A stretch of DNA of 38,988 nucleotides. It comes from an uncultured Agathobaculum sp. (lineage in GTDB: Bacteria; Bacillota; Clostridia; Oscillospirales; Butyricicoccaceae). The translations under genes were made by a program, and so were the position numbers. The DNA is taken from assembly GCF_944384695.1 (NCBI RefSeq), contig NZ_CALWUQ010000011.1, forward strand, positions 1-38,988, read 5' to 3'. Each line of letters opens with the position of its first letter. Within the stretch, counting starts at the first letter, position 1. The notes under the pieces were generated by a model. That model worked only from the letters and a program-made list of their open reading frames with translations, made no database searches and was not told where the DNA came from. Of the stretch, positions 9,512 through 18,702 are shown one piece after another.

Positions 9512-10221
9512 AGGTTATCCCGGCGATTGATTTAAAAGATGGACAGTGTGTGCGCCTGAAAAAGGGCGATTATGATACCGTGCATAAGGTGGCCGAGGAC
9601 GCGGTCGAGACGGCGCGCAAGTTTCTTGCCGCGGGCGCGACCATGATTCATATGGTCGACTTGGACGCGGCGAAGGATGGCTCGCACGCCAATTACGGCG
9701 TGGTCGAGCGTGTTATCCGCGAGACCGGCGCAGCGGTCGAGCTGGGCGGCGGCGTGCGCTCGATGCAGGATGTAGAGGCGGTGCTCGCGCTGGGCGTCAA
9801 GCGCGTCATCATCGGCTCGGCGGCGGTGCGCAACCCGCAGTTTGTGGCCGAGGCGGTCAAGAAATATGGCGATAAGATTGCGGTCGGCATCGACGCAAAG
9901 TCCGAGACCGTGCGCACGGACGGCTGGCTGGGCGACAGCGGCGAAAATTACATCTCGTTTGCCGAGCGTATGGAGTCTTATGGCGTCAAGACGATTATTT
10001 TCACCGACATTGATAAGGACGGCATGCTCGCCGGTCCCAACTTCGACCAGCTTGCTGCGCTGCGCGCGACCGTGCACTGCCGCATTGCGGCGTCGGGTGG
10101 CGTATCCACGTTGGACGATATCCGTCAGCTCAAGCGGCTGGGCATTGACGCAGCCATTGCGGGCAAGGCGGTTTACACAGGCAAGCTCGATTTGCCGGCG
10201 GCGATTAAGGAGGCCGAATAA
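9508..10221 (+). CDS. hisA: ProFAR isomerase
   Basis: A (beta/alpha)8 barrel of 237 residues that isomerises 5'-ProFAR to PRFAR by an Amadori rearrangement. The first catalytic aspartate is Asp8 ([15 protein letters not shown]). The second is in the [14 protein letters not shown] strand near residue 170, with phosphate-binding glycines in GGGVRS and [12 protein letters not shown] 9508 follows GGAGGTGGAAAA and gives the conserved MKVIPAID start; longer versions of the frame run inside hisH and lack conservation. Its TAA shares one base with the hisF ATG. Confidence 0.96.
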   Translation: MKVIPAIDLKDGQCVRLKKGDYDTVHKVAEDAVETARKFLAAGATMIHMVDLDAAKDGSHANYGVVERVIRETGAAVELGGGVRSMQDVEAVLALGVKRVIIGSAAVRNPQFVAEAVKKYGDKIAVGIDAKSETVRTDGWLGDSGENYISFAERMESYGVKTIIFTDIDKDGMLAGPNFDQLAALRATVHCRIAASGGVSTLDDIRQLKRLGIDAAIAGKAVYTGKLDLPAAIKEAE

Positions 10222-10985
10222 TGCTGGCCAAACGCATCATTCCCTGTTTGGACGTCAAGGACGGACGGGTGGTCAAGGGTGTCAACTTCGTAGGCCTGCG
10301 CGACGCGGGCGACCCGGTGGAGTTGGCGAAATTCTATTCGGCGGAGGGCGCGGACGAAATCGTGTTCCTCGATATCACAGCGACAAGCGACGGCCGCGAT
10401 ACGATTGCGGATGTGGTGCGTCGCACCTGCCGCGAGGTGTTTGTGCCGGTCACGGTGGGCGGCGGCATCCGCACGGTGGACGATTTCCGCGATATCCTGC
10501 GCGCGGGCGCGGACAAGATTTCGGTCAACTCCGCGGCGGTCAAAAATCCCGGTTTGGTGGATGCGGCTGCGGAAAAATACGGCAGCCAGTGTGTGGTCGT
10601 TGCAATTGACGGCCGCCGGACGGGCAAAACGCCGTCGGGTTTTGAAGTGTATGTCGCAGGCGGCCGCACGCCGACCGGCGTGGACGCGGTCACGTGGGCG
10701 CGTGAAGTGTATGAGCGCGGTGCGGGTGAGATTTTGCTGACCTCGATGGACAAGGATGGCACGAAAAGCGGCTTTGATTTGGAGCTGACGCGCGCGGTCG
10801 TGGATGCGGTCGGGGTTCCGGTGATTGCATCGGGCGGCTGCGGTGCGCTCGACCACTTTTCCGAGGTGTTTGAGCAAACGGGTTGCGACGCGGCGCTTGC
10901 CGCCAGCCTGTTTCATTACGGCGAGCTGACCGTGGGCGAAGTCAAAGCGCATCTGCGCGAAAAAAACATTCCGGTGAGGTTGTAA
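10221..10985 (+). CDS. hisF: Imidazole glycerol phosphate synthase, cyclase subunit
   Basis: Cyclase half of the synthase; it uses ammonia from HisH and PRFAR to make imidazoleglycerol phosphate and AICAR. A 254-residue barrel with both catalytic aspartates: Asp11 in [17 protein letters not shown], and the later one in [17 protein letters not shown]. Phosphate-binding loops GGGIRT and ASGGCG are present. Homologous to its neighbour HisA, as is usual. Its start overlaps hisA by one base; hisI begins three bases after the stop. Confidence 0.97.
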   Translation: MLAKRIIPCLDVKDGRVVKGVNFVGLRDAGDPVELAKFYSAEGADEIVFLDITATSDGRDTIADVVRRTCREVFVPVTVGGGIRTVDDFRDILRAGADKISVNSAAVKNPGLVDAAAEKYGSQCVVVAIDGRRTGKTPSGFEVYVAGGRTPTGVDAVTWAREVYERGAGEILLTSMDKDGTKSGFDLELTRAVVDAVGVPVIASGGCGALDHFSEVFEQTGCDAALAASLFHYGELTVGEVKAHLREKNIPVRL

Positions 10986-10988
10986 GCG

Positions 10989-11333
10989 ATGGATTTGCGT
11001 AAATTTTTTGTCAAGGCGCCGCTGATTCCGGTCATTTGTCAGGATGAGCGAAACGGTGAGGTACTCATGCTGGGCTATGCCAACGAGCAAGCCCTCCAAC
11101 TGACGATGGACACCGGCACCGCGTGGTTTTTCTCGCGCTCGCGGCAAAAGTTGTGGAACAAAGGCGAGACTTCGGGCAATTTCATTTTTGTGAGCAAAAT
11201 CCTGTCGGACTGTGATGATGATACGCTCATTTATGTCGGTACGCCCAAGGGACCGGTCTGCCATACGGGCAACCGCACTTGTTTCTATACGACGCTGTGG
11301 GAGAAAGAGCAACAAGAAAAGGAGGACGAATGA
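10989..11333 (+). CDS. hisI: Phosphoribosyl-AMP cyclohydrolase
   Basis: Opens the adenine ring of phosphoribosyl-AMP to give ProFAR (third step). A 114-residue stand-alone cyclohydrolase. Metal ligands are visible: the aspartates in LSDCDDDTL, and the cysteines in GPVCHTGNRTCFY. The WFFSRSRQKLWNKGETSGN block is characteristic. In many bacteria this domain is fused to HisE; here the two are separate genes one base apart. Starts three bases after hisF. Confidence 0.95.
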   Translation: MDLRKFFVKAPLIPVICQDERNGEVLMLGYANEQALQLTMDTGTAWFFSRSRQKLWNKGETSGNFIFVSKILSDCDDDTLIYVGTPKGPVCHTGNRTCFYTTLWEKEQQEKEDE

Positions 11334-11334
11334 C

Positions 11335-11658
11335 ATGAATTCGTTTGAGCAGATGGAAGCGGTTATCGCGCAGCGCCGCGCGGAGCCGCAGGAGAATTCG
11401 TATACCTGCTACCTGTTTGACAAGGGTCTGGACAAGATTCTCAAAAAGGTGGGGGAGGAGTGCGCAGAAACCATCATCGCCGCGAAAAACGGTGACAAGG
11501 AGGAACTGGTCGGTGAAATCAACGACGTGTTCTATCATATGATGGTGATGATGAACGAGTGTGGCGTAACGCTTGCAGATGTGTGCGCGGAGATGGATGT
11601 CCGCGCGCAGAAGATTGGCAATCTCAAGCAATTCCACGTATCCGACCACAATACCTGA
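11335..11658 (+). CDS. hisE: Phosphoribosyl-ATP pyrophosphatase
   Basis: Hydrolyses phosphoribosyl-ATP to phosphoribosyl-AMP (second step). An all-alpha MazG-like fold of 107 residues, with the metal-binding KVGEECAETIIAAKNGDKEE helix pair and EINDVFYHMMVMM. ATG 11335 follows AAGGAGGACGA, and the frame opens with MNSFEQMEAVIAQRR, a standard HisE beginning; upstream codons in this frame lie within hisI. It is the last gene of the operon, followed by a hairpin terminator. Confidence 0.94.
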   Translation: MNSFEQMEAVIAQRRAEPQENSYTCYLFDKGLDKILKKVGEECAETIIAAKNGDKEELVGEINDVFYHMMVMMNECGVTLADVCAEMDVRAQKIGNLKQFHVSDHNT

Positions 11659-11681
11659 TAAGCAGCAGAAATCGGGAATAT

Positions 11682-11707
11682 GGGGCGCAAATGCGCCCCT
11701 TTGTCTT
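11682..11707 (+). terminator. his operon terminator
   Basis: GGGGCGC and GCGCCCC (11682-11688 / 11693-11699) form a tight stem around AAAT, followed by a T-rich tail (TTTGTCTT). It lies 23 bases after hisE. Confidence 0.75.
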
Positions 11708-11734
11708 GCCTGCCAAGTGAAAACATGATATGCT
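11706..11734 (+). promoter_or_regulatory. Probable promoter of the NimA/PNPOx-like gene
   Basis: TTGCCT at 11706-11711 and TATGCT at 11729-11734 with a 17-base spacer, and a TG one base before the -10 (extended -10). It abuts the his terminator, which supports a separate transcript for the next gene. Confidence 0.45.
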
Positions 11735-11754
11735 GTTGCAGAGGTGAAAGAATC

Positions 11755-12234
11755 ATGCGCAGAAAAGACAGAGAAATCACGGGACGGGAAAACATTGAAC
11801 CGATTTTGCAGGCGTGCAAAACCTGTCGCCTGGCGATGGTGGCAGACGGCGCGCCGTATGTGATTCCGCTCAATTTTGGCTACACATGGGATGAAAGCGG
11901 ACTGACGATTTATTTTCACAGCGGCATCAAGGGAAAGAAAATGGACGCGCTGCGTGCCGACCCGCGTGTGTGCTTTGAGATGGACACCGAAATGGGTGTG
12001 ACCGGCGAAGGCGATTTGGCTTGCCGGTACAGCTTTGCGTTTTCCTCGGTTGTGGGCTATGGCAGCGTGCAATTCGCGCAGGATAACGAGGAAAAGCGGC
12101 GCGGTTTTGATGTGATTATGCAGCACCAGACCGGTCGTGACGGCTGGAGCTATACCGATGCCGCGCTGTCCGTGGCAGAGGTGTTCTGGGTGCATGCGGA
12201 TTCGTTTGAAGGCTCGCGCAAGCTGCCCAAATGA
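11755..12234 (+). CDS. Pyridoxamine 5'-phosphate oxidase family protein (NimA-like)
   Basis: A 159-residue split-barrel flavoprotein of the PNPOx-like superfamily, closest in pattern to nitroimidazole-resistance NimA-type proteins. MRRKDREITGRENIEPIL is followed by CRLAMVADGAPYVIPLNFGY, then IYFHSGIKGKKMDALRADPRVCFEMD, which is the typical FMN-binding strand-helix block. Substrate unknown; anaerobe homologues are often flavin-dependent reductases. ATG 11755 was picked for its GAGGTG site and because the family usually starts with M(R)RKDREI. It is flanked by its own promoter and a bidirectional terminator, so it is probably monocistronic. Confidence 0.85.
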   Translation: MRRKDREITGRENIEPILQACKTCRLAMVADGAPYVIPLNFGYTWDESGLTIYFHSGIKGKKMDALRADPRVCFEMDTEMGVTGEGDLACRYSFAFSSVVGYGSVQFAQDNEEKRRGFDVIMQHQTGRDGWSYTDAALSVAEVFWVHADSFEGSRKLPK

Positions 12235-12262
12235 TGTGATAGTGTTTTGATACGTATTGTAA

Positions 12263-12306
12263 AAAACCGCCGGAGACGATATTTGTCTCCGGCGGTTTTG
12301 GCTTTT
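12263..12306. terminator. Bidirectional terminator between convergent genes
   Basis: A perfect 15-base stem (12263-12277 with 12285-12299, core CCGCCGGAGAC) around a 7-base loop, with A's on the left and T's on the right. It can end both the rightward NimA-like gene and the leftward reductase gene. Confidence 0.9.
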
Positions 12307-12316
12307 TACAGGAAAG

Positions 12317-12916
12317 CTATGCCCAGAAGTGCTGTGCAATAGTATCTGCCCGCGCTTCGGCCTGACAGAGCAACGCTTCCGCATCGTTGCCGACGATGTC
12401 CAACCCTTCTGCGGCGAGCGTGTCAAAGCGTCCTGAACTGAGCAGCTTGCAGACGGACAGCAGATAGGCGGAAGCATGGTCGGTGAGCACAGGGTCACGG
12501 TTATCCACGATACCGCCGCGCGTGGTGACATAGATGAACCGCTGCAAGCGGCAGTCTCCCACGGGATAATTGTCGCTGCCATAGTGGAAGGTCAGGCCGG
12601 TCACACACAAACGCTCCAGATACGTCCGTACCATGGACGGCACGCCCATATCCCAGAACGGACAGGCCAACACAACGGCGTCCGCTGATTTGAACTGGTT
12701 GGCGAGTGCGAAGAACGGCGCGTCAAATGCACCGGCAGCGGACAGCGCATCGCGCTCGGCAATCTCCTCAGCGCCGTAAGGCGTCAGATGCAGCGCGGGA
12801 AGCAGCAGAACTTCGATGTCTGCATCCGGGATGCGGCTGACCAGCCGCCGCGCCAATCGCAGCGTCCGGGACGCACTCCCACGGATGCAGCCGTTGACAA
12901 ACAGAACTTTTTTCAT
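12317..12916 (-). CDS. NAD(P)H-dependent FMN oxidoreductase, flavodoxin-like fold
   Basis: A 199-residue protein of the NAD(P)H dehydrogenase (quinone)/azoreductase superfamily. MKKVLFVNGCIRGSASRTLRLAR holds the FMN phosphate-binding loop after the first strand. ADAVVLACPFWDMGVPSMVRTYLERL is the conserved central block, and FIYVTTRGGIVDNRDP is the following flavin-contact strand. Natural substrate unknown: quinone, azo or nitro compounds are all possible. The start has AAAGGAG with proper spacing. It is convergent with the NimA-like gene and lies downstream of the Hrb-like gene on the same strand, separated by a hairpin. Confidence 0.88.
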   Translation of the reverse strand: MKKVLFVNGCIRGSASRTLRLARRLVSRIPDADIEVLLLPALHLTPYGAEEIAERDALSAAGAFDAPFFALANQFKSADAVVLACPFWDMGVPSMVRTYLERLCVTGLTFHYGSDNYPVGDCRLQRFIYVTTRGGIVDNRDPVLTDHASAYLLSVCKLLSSGRFDTLAAEGLDIVGNDAEALLCQAEARADTIAQHFWA

Positions 12917-13004
12917 GGTGGTTTACTCCTTTGGCAAAGCCTTGCCGTAAAATAACGGTTGAGAGGTTCGGGGTTCTTGGCATCATCATAGCATAGGCAA
13001 TGGC

Positions 13005-13045
13005 AAAAAACAAGAAAGCCGCTCCCTTTTTGTGAAGGGAGCGGC
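13005..13045 (-). terminator. Terminator after the flavin reductase-rubredoxin gene
   Basis: An 11-base perfect stem (13018-13028 with 13035-13045, core GCCGCTCCCTT) followed, on the minus strand, by a T-rich run complementary to GCAAAAAACAAG. It lies about 18 bases after the stop at 13064. Confidence 0.85.
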
Positions 13046-13063
13046 AAAGCGGTCGATGCAGCA

Positions 13064-13696
13064 TCATGCTTCGCTGCGCTTGACAAATTTGCTGCGTGGC
13101 GCGCGGCAGATGGGGCAGACATAGTCATCCGGGATGGTCTCATCCAGACGGACATAGCCACACACCGTGCACTTCCAGCCCGCGTCCGGACCAACCTCGT
13201 GATAAACGGGTGCGGTGGGCGGCGCATCCTTGCCGCGTCCTTCAAGCGCCTTTACGGTCAGACAGTCGCCGTCGGCGAGCACCTCGGCGTCGGTCAGCTC
13301 ACAGACAAACAGCGTGTATGAGCCGATGGCGACGGTTTCGGTCACGCGCAGGCTCAAACGGGACACCATGCCCTCGCGCAGCCAAGGGCAGCCGTTTTCA
13401 TCTGTTTCAAACGGGAAAGCGGCAAATTTATCAATCGCACGGCCGGATTTGTAGCCGAACTCGTTGACGATTTTTTCGTCTGCGTCCTGCGCAAGCAGGG
13501 TGACGGCGGCAACGCCGGACTTTTTGAGCGCGACGCCGGTGGCCGAATCATTATTGAGAGACAGCGTGAACTTCGGTGGGCGGGAGGAAGTCACCTGATG
13601 GAGCGAATTGATGATGCAGCCGAAATTTTTGCCATCGGCCGCGGTCGAAATCAGTGAAAGGCTGTAGTCGAGCTTTTTATAGGCGGCGTTATTCAT
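13064..13696 (-). CDS. hrb: Flavin reductase-rubredoxin fusion (Hrb type)
   Basis: A 210-residue, two-domain redox protein. Residues 1 to about 155 are a FMN-binding flavin reductase-like split barrel (YKKLDYSLSLIST, GCIINSLHQVTS, KFTLSLNNDSAT, SRLSLRVTETVAIGSYTLFVCEL). The C-terminal 45 residues are a rubredoxin with both iron-binding CxxC knuckles: WKCTVCGYVRLDE and YVCPICRAPRSKF. This is the layout of 'high molecular weight rubredoxin' of acetogens such as Moorella, which passes electrons from NAD(P)H to flavodiiron proteins for oxygen or NO removal. No flavodiiron gene lies next to it here. The ribosome binding site is AGAAAGGAAG. Confidence 0.93.
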   Translation of the reverse strand: MNNAAYKKLDYSLSLISTAADGKNFGCIINSLHQVTSSRPPKFTLSLNNDSATGVALKKSGVAAVTLLAQDADEKIVNEFGYKSGRAIDKFAAFPFETDENGCPWLREGMVSRLSLRVTETVAIGSYTLFVCELTDAEVLADGDCLTVKALEGRGKDAPPTAPVYHEVGPDAGWKCTVCGYVRLDETIPDDYVCPICRAPRSKFVKRSEA

Positions 13697-13815
13697 GATG
13701 CAGCTTCCTTTCTAATATTATTGAAAATAAATATTAATTACAAATTAATACTAACATATTCACACAAGAAATGCTACATCAAAATCAACAAAGATGCACA
13801 AATGAATTTGGAGAA

Positions 13816-14154
13816 TCACAACAGGTTGATAAAACTGGGACGTTCAAGGTCGGGCAGATGGTTGAGCTGTGCGAGCAGTTCGGTGCAATCGAGCAGAAAA
13901 TCATCGGTGCTTCCGGCTTCGTGCGCAGCCAGTACGCGGTCAAACAGGCGGTCGGCTTGGTCAATCTCATCGTGCAGCAGCAGGGAGCCAAGCAAAAGCT
14001 GCGCGCTGTCCCATTGCTGGTGTGCTTTGTCCAACTCGCCCGCTTCAATTTTACGGACAATGCTGCCGGTAACCTGCTCTACAGCATGCAGGCTCCACCA
14101 ACTCCCCCAGATGAGCAGCGCCAGCAGCAGCAGGGCAATGCAAAGACGCCGCAT
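13816..14154 (-). CDS. DUF4363 membrane-anchored protein
   Basis: A 112-residue protein with one N-terminal hydrophobic segment (CIALLLLALLIWGSWW, residues 5-20) that should act as a membrane anchor or uncleaved signal, followed by a helical extracytoplasmic domain (about 25-112, rich in Leu, Asp, Glu). The pattern and position fit DUF4363, a family of unknown function often encoded just after DUF421 genes. The start is one base after the stop of the DUF421 gene, so the two are co-translated. Confidence 0.75.
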   Translation of the reverse strand: MRRLCIALLLLALLIWGSWWSLHAVEQVTGSIVRKIEAGELDKAHQQWDSAQLLLGSLLLHDEIDQADRLFDRVLAAHEAGSTDDFLLDCTELLAQLNHLPDLERPSFINLL

Positions 14155-14155
14155 A

Positions 14156-14830
14156 TCAGCGTTTCTCCTTTCTTTGGATGAAGCTGTTGCCGCAGTCGTC
14201 CAGCGTCATCAAAAATACGTCGGATATCGCAAGGCTCTGGTTTCTCAACCGGTTTTCGATGTCCTTGGGGTCGAGCTGTAATAGACGCAGCGAGCGGCGT
14301 ACCAGTTTGCCGTCGGACACAACAACCAGCGGCAGACCGGTGTCCTTTGGCGTGATGCCCAGCATTTCCGCAGTGACCGGCTGCTGCGGCTGCTTGAGAA
14401 TGACGGACAGCGTCCCGTCCGGCTCGATAACACCATATTTGACGTCGGACACCGAAGAGACGTTTTGTTTGCGCAGCGTTTCGATAATCTCGTCGGTCGT
14501 CAGGCGCATTTCGCGCAGTTTGGGAATGTCCAGCCGCCCGCCGCGGATGATAATGGCGGGTTGTCCGTTGAGCAGCCGACGGAAGGCACGGCTTTTCAGT
14601 GCAATCCAGCTGAGCAGGATTTCGAGCACGATGAGCGTGGCGATGGGAACCAGCCCTGCAAACATCGGGATGCCCAAATCCTGCATGGGGACCGCTGCCA
14701 AATCGGAAACCAGAATGGTGATGACCAGCTCGGACGGGTCAAGCTCACCGATCTGGCGCTTGCCCATCAGACGCACTGCGGCGATGACTGCAAAGTATAA
14801 AATCAGCGTGCGAAGCAGGGGCACTGCCAT
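14156..14830 (-). CDS. DUF421 (YetF-like) membrane protein
   Basis: A 224-residue protein. Three hydrophobic segments occupy about the first 85 residues (LLRTLILYFAVIAAVRLMG, then ELVITILVSDLAAVPM, and LVPIATLIVLEILLSWIAL). A cytoplasmic YetF domain follows (RRLLNGQPAIIIRGGRLD, LTTDEIIETLRKQNVSSVSDV, YGVIEPDGTLSVIL). YetF/YdfS-type proteins have been linked to sporulation and membrane biology in Bacillus, but their biochemical role is not settled. Translationally linked to the DUF4363 gene downstream. No clear promoter could be assigned. Confidence 0.88.
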   Translation of the reverse strand: MAVPLLRTLILYFAVIAAVRLMGKRQIGELDPSELVITILVSDLAAVPMQDLGIPMFAGLVPIATLIVLEILLSWIALKSRAFRRLLNGQPAIIIRGGRLDIPKLREMRLTTDEIIETLRKQNVSSVSDVKYGVIEPDGTLSVILKQPQQPVTAEMLGITPKDTGLPLVVVSDGKLVRRSLRLLQLDPKDIENRLRNQSLAISDVFLMTLDDCGNSFIQRKEKR

Positions 14831-14930
14831 ATTTCCGCCTCATTTCTATCAGGATTTACCAGTAGTATGGCACAAAAACGGAAGAATATACCCGGACAGG
14901 AATTTAACAAAGTAAAATACGAAAAAGTTG

Positions 14931-14959
14931 TTGACAATCGCTGAGAGCGGATTTATAAT
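14931..14959 (+). promoter_or_regulatory. Consensus promoter of the ilv operon
   Basis: Perfect TTGACA (14931-14936) and TATAAT (14954-14959) boxes with a 17-base spacer. Transcription should begin near 14966, just ahead of the T-box leader. Confidence 0.9.
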
Positions 14960-14965
14960 ATGAAT

Positions 14966-15247
14966 TACATTTTGAACAACGCAAGTTGGCGATGACCGGA
15001 AAAGTAGCGTCTGGAATCCAAAAGAGAGAGCCGCCGGGTGGTGCAAGGCGGTGGAGGAAGGAAAGTGCGAAAGTCCTCCGTGAGCCGAGCGTCTGAAATG
15101 GGATGAAATAAGGCCCTGTGTAAGGCGTTCCGCGTGATCTGCGTTAAAAGATCAGGTGAGTGGCCGCAGCATGTGTATGTGTGGCAAGAAGAGTGGTACC
15201 GCAGAGGAATAGTCTTTGTCTCTTTGTAGAGACAGAGGCTTTTTTTA
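14966..15247 (+). promoter_or_regulatory. T-box leader controlling ilvBNC
   Basis: A 280-base untranslated leader with the hallmarks of a T-box. A GAAAAGTA S-turn-like motif lies near 15000; AGAGAG followed by a GC-rich stem closing GGGTGGTGCAA is at about 15024-15053. The T-box proper (GTGGTACCGC, 15193-15202) is followed at once by an intrinsic terminator: a 12-base stem, 15211-15222 with 15229-15240, and a T tail at 15241-15246. T-boxes bind uncharged tRNA and switch to antitermination when it pairs with the TGG bulge. The amino acid sensed is set by a specifier triplet that I cannot assign with confidence; a GTC (valine) at 15091-15093 is one candidate. A branched-chain amino acid is expected from the genes. 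Confidence 0.92.
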
Positions 15248-15280
15248 TTTTTGTGATTTGAGGAAAGGAGGCGGATTCGT

Positions 15281-16945
15281 ATGGTAAAGAACGGTTCTGA
15301 GATTTTGGTGGAAGCGCTGGTAGAGCAGGGGGTCGATACGATTTTCGGCTATCCGGGCGGCGCAGTCCTCAATATCTATGATGCGCTTTACAAGAACAGC
15401 GACCGCATTCGACATATTTTAACTGCCCATGAGCAGGGCGCGGCCCACGCAGCCGACGGCTATGCGCGCGCAACCGGTAGGGTTGGCGTGTGTCTGGCAA
15501 CGAGCGGCCCGGGTGCGACCAATCTGGTCACGGGCATTGCAACGGCTTACATGGATTCCATCCCGATGGTTGCCATCACGGGCAACGTCGGCACGAGCCT
15601 GATTGGACGCGATTCCTTTCAGGAGGTTTACATAGCTGGTATCACCATGCCGATCACCAAGCACAACTTCGTCGTGCGCCATGTGGAGGAGCTGGCGGAT
15701 ACCATCCGTAACGCATTCCGCATTGCAGCGTCCGGACGTCCCGGCCCGGTGCTGATTGATATTCCAAAGGATGTTACAAGCGCGGAGTGCGAATACATCC
15801 CGGCCCCCAGGGTCGAAGTACATGAGACGTATGACGTAACGGCGGAGCAGCTGGAAACGGTTGCGGGCATGATTGCGCAGTCCGAGCGTCCAATCATTTA
15901 TTACGGCGGCGGTGTAGAGACGGCAAATGCCGGTGCGGCGCTGCTGGAGCTGATGCGGCGGGCGGATATTCCATCCGCGCACACCATGATGGCGATTGGC
16001 TGCATCCCGGATACCGAACCGCTGAGTTTGGGTCTGGTCGGTATGCACGGCACGGTTTCGGCGGCCTGGGCGGTCGAGCGCAGCGATTTGCTGATTTGCA
16101 TCGGCGCGCGTTTCTCCGACCGTGTGGCAACCAACCCGCGGCGCTTTGCCCCCAAGGCGAAAATCGTCCACATTGATATCGACGCGGCCGAGATCAATAA
16201 GAATATCGGCGTGGATTATTCGGTAGTCAGCGATGCGGAAAACTTCCTTGAAGCATTGCTGCCGTATATCAAAGAAGCAAAGCACGATGCATGGCGCGCA
16301 CAGATTGCCGAGTGGCACAAAACGCTCGACTATGTGCCCAAGGATGATGACAGCGTGATCCATCCGCATCAGCTGCTGCGCACGCTGTACGACATGATTG
16401 GGGATGACGCGATTGTTGCCACCGATGTCGGCCAGCATCAGCTGTGGTCGGCGCAGTATAACCGTTGCCGCAAGGTACGTCATTTTCTGACCTCTGGCGG
16501 TTTGGGTACGATGGGCTTTGGCTACGGTGCGGCAATGGGCGCGCAGATTGCGTTCCCGGATAAGACGGTCGTCCATATCACGGGCGACGGCTCCTTCCAC
16601 ATGAACCTGAATGAATTGTGTACCGCGGTCACCTATAATCTGCCTATCATCACGATTATCATGAACAACAACGTGCTGGGCAATGTGCGTCAGTGGCAGA
16701 CGATGTTCTACGAAAAACGCTATTCTCAGACAAACCTGTACCGCAAGACCGATTACATCAAACTGGCCGATGCGTTCGGCGGCCGCGGCTTCCGCGTGAC
16801 CAATATTGCAGAGCTGCGTGCGGCGCTGGCGGATGCGCTTGAGCGTACCGGGCCGGTGCTGATTGACTGCCGCATCGACAAGGATGAGCGCGTCCTGCCC
16901 ATGATTCCGGCGGGCGGCACGGTGGACGACATCGTAGCGGACTGA
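15281..16945 (+). CDS. ilvB: Acetolactate synthase, large (catalytic) subunit
   Basis: ThDP-dependent condensation of two pyruvates, or pyruvate plus 2-oxobutyrate: the first common step to Val/Leu and Ile. 554 residues, normal for the family. The N-terminal pyrimidine-binding domain has GYPGGAVLNIYDAL and the catalytic glutamate in TAHEQGAAHAADGYAR. The central domain follows. The C-terminal domain has the ThDP/Mg motif GDGSFHMNLNEL...NNNVLG and SGGLGTMGFG. The biosynthetic rather than catabolic (AlsS) type is inferred from the adjacent ilvN. The start has AAAGGAGGC. First gene after the T-box terminator. Confidence 0.96.
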   Translation: MVKNGSEILVEALVEQGVDTIFGYPGGAVLNIYDALYKNSDRIRHILTAHEQGAAHAADGYARATGRVGVCLATSGPGATNLVTGIATAYMDSIPMVAITGNVGTSLIGRDSFQEVYIAGITMPITKHNFVVRHVEELADTIRNAFRIAASGRPGPVLIDIPKDVTSAECEYIPAPRVEVHETYDVTAEQLETVAGMIAQSERPIIYYGGGVETANAGAALLELMRRADIPSAHTMMAIGCIPDTEPLSLGLVGMHGTVSAAWAVERSDLLICIGARFSDRVATNPRRFAPKAKIVHIDIDAAEINKNIGVDYSVVSDAENFLEALLPYIKEAKHDAWRAQIAEWHKTLDYVPKDDDSVIHPHQLLRTLYDMIGDDAIVATDVGQHQLWSAQYNRCRKVRHFLTSGGLGTMGFGYGAAMGAQIAFPDKTVVHITGDGSFHMNLNELCTAVTYNLPIITIIMNNNVLGNVRQWQTMFYEKRYSQTNLYRKTDYIKLADAFGGRGFRVTNIAELRAALADALERTGPVLIDCRIDKDERVLPMIPAGGTVDDIVAD

Positions 16946-16961
16946 GAAAGGAGAAAATGCA

Positions 16962-17438
16962 ATGGAAAAATATATCCTTTCTGTGACCGTGCAGAACAAC
17001 GCGGGCGTTCTGGCGCGCGTGTCCAGCCTGTTTGGCCGCCGCGGCTATAACATCGATTCGCTGACCGTGTCGGCGACCACCGACCCCAAGATTTCCCGCA
17101 TGTCCATTATCGTGCAGGGCGACGAACCCATTTTGGAGCAGATCATCAAGCAACTGCTTAAGCTGGAAGAGGTGCAGCGTGTCGACCATTTGCAGGAGGA
17201 TGATTCCTGCTGCAGCGAGCTGGTATTTGTCAAGCTCCGGGCGGAAAACGGCAGTGAGCGCGACGCCATCCGGCAGCTGTGCGAGCTGTACGATGCCCAC
17301 ATCGTGGAGTCCACCGATAAGTCGATGATTGTCGAGCTGTCCGAGGTACCCAGCCGTATTGATGCGTTTCTGGATGTCATCTCCAACTTTGAAGTGGTGG
17401 AGATGAGCCGTTCGGGCGTTACCGCCATTGAGAAATAA
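16962..17438 (+). CDS. ilvN: Acetolactate synthase, small regulatory subunit
   Basis: Regulatory partner of IlvB that carries the valine feedback site. 158 residues. The N-terminal ACT domain (ILSVTVQNNAGVLARVSSLFGRRGYNIDSLTV) binds the effector, and the C-terminal domain (ELVFVKLRAENGSERDAIRQLCELYDAHIV) resembles the usual small-subunit C-terminal fold. It starts 16 bases after ilvB behind GAAAGGAG. The typical order large-small subunit is kept. Confidence 0.95.
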   Translation: MEKYILSVTVQNNAGVLARVSSLFGRRGYNIDSLTVSATTDPKISRMSIIVQGDEPILEQIIKQLLKLEEVQRVDHLQEDDSCCSELVFVKLRAENGSERDAIRQLCELYDAHIVESTDKSMIVELSEVPSRIDAFLDVISNFEVVEMSRSGVTAIEK

Positions 17439-17488
17439 CGGCGGCATATTCAATTTGTTTTCCTAATATTTCATCTATATACATTTAG

Positions 17489-18496
<1,008 letters not shown>

Positions 18497-18498
18497 CT

Positions 18499-18685
18499 CG
18501 TTTGAAACATACTGTTTCAAACGATAGGACGTGCTGCGCGATGCGCGGACACGTCCGGGGCTGCGAAAAGTTCCGACAAGCGAAACTTTTCTTCGCTCTT
18601 GTGTAAAAAGTTAGGCACGTGTCCTGACTTTTTACGAAAAACAATGCCAGCATTGTTTTTCTATCAAATGCGCGCCGAGGGCGCG
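18499..18685. repeat. Tract of six consecutive hairpins between ilvC and ilvD
   Basis: Inverted repeats follow one another almost without gaps. H1 is at 18499-18508/18514-18523, 10 bp perfect. H2 is at 18527-18533/18550-18556, with an inner GCGC stem. H3 is at 18565-18572/18584-18591. H4 is at 18603-18615/18623-18635, 13 bp with one G-T. H5 is at 18636-18647/18650-18661, 12 bp perfect, followed by TTTTTC. H6 is at 18671-18676/18680-18685. H3 and H4 share AAAAGTT/AACTTTT arms, and GGACACGT in H2 can pair with ACGTGTCC in H4, so alternative folds are possible. There is no coding potential. It may be tandem terminators, an RNA-processing or stability element, or an extragenic palindromic repeat. 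Confidence 0.7.
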
Positions 18686-18702
18686 AAAAGAAAAAATGCG
18701 CA

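Noticed and set aside
13721..14281. Plus-strand frames between Hrb and DUF421
   Set aside because: They lie opposite the DUF4363 and DUF421 genes, which have matching membrane segments and coupled start/stop; the plus-strand frames read as antisense text.
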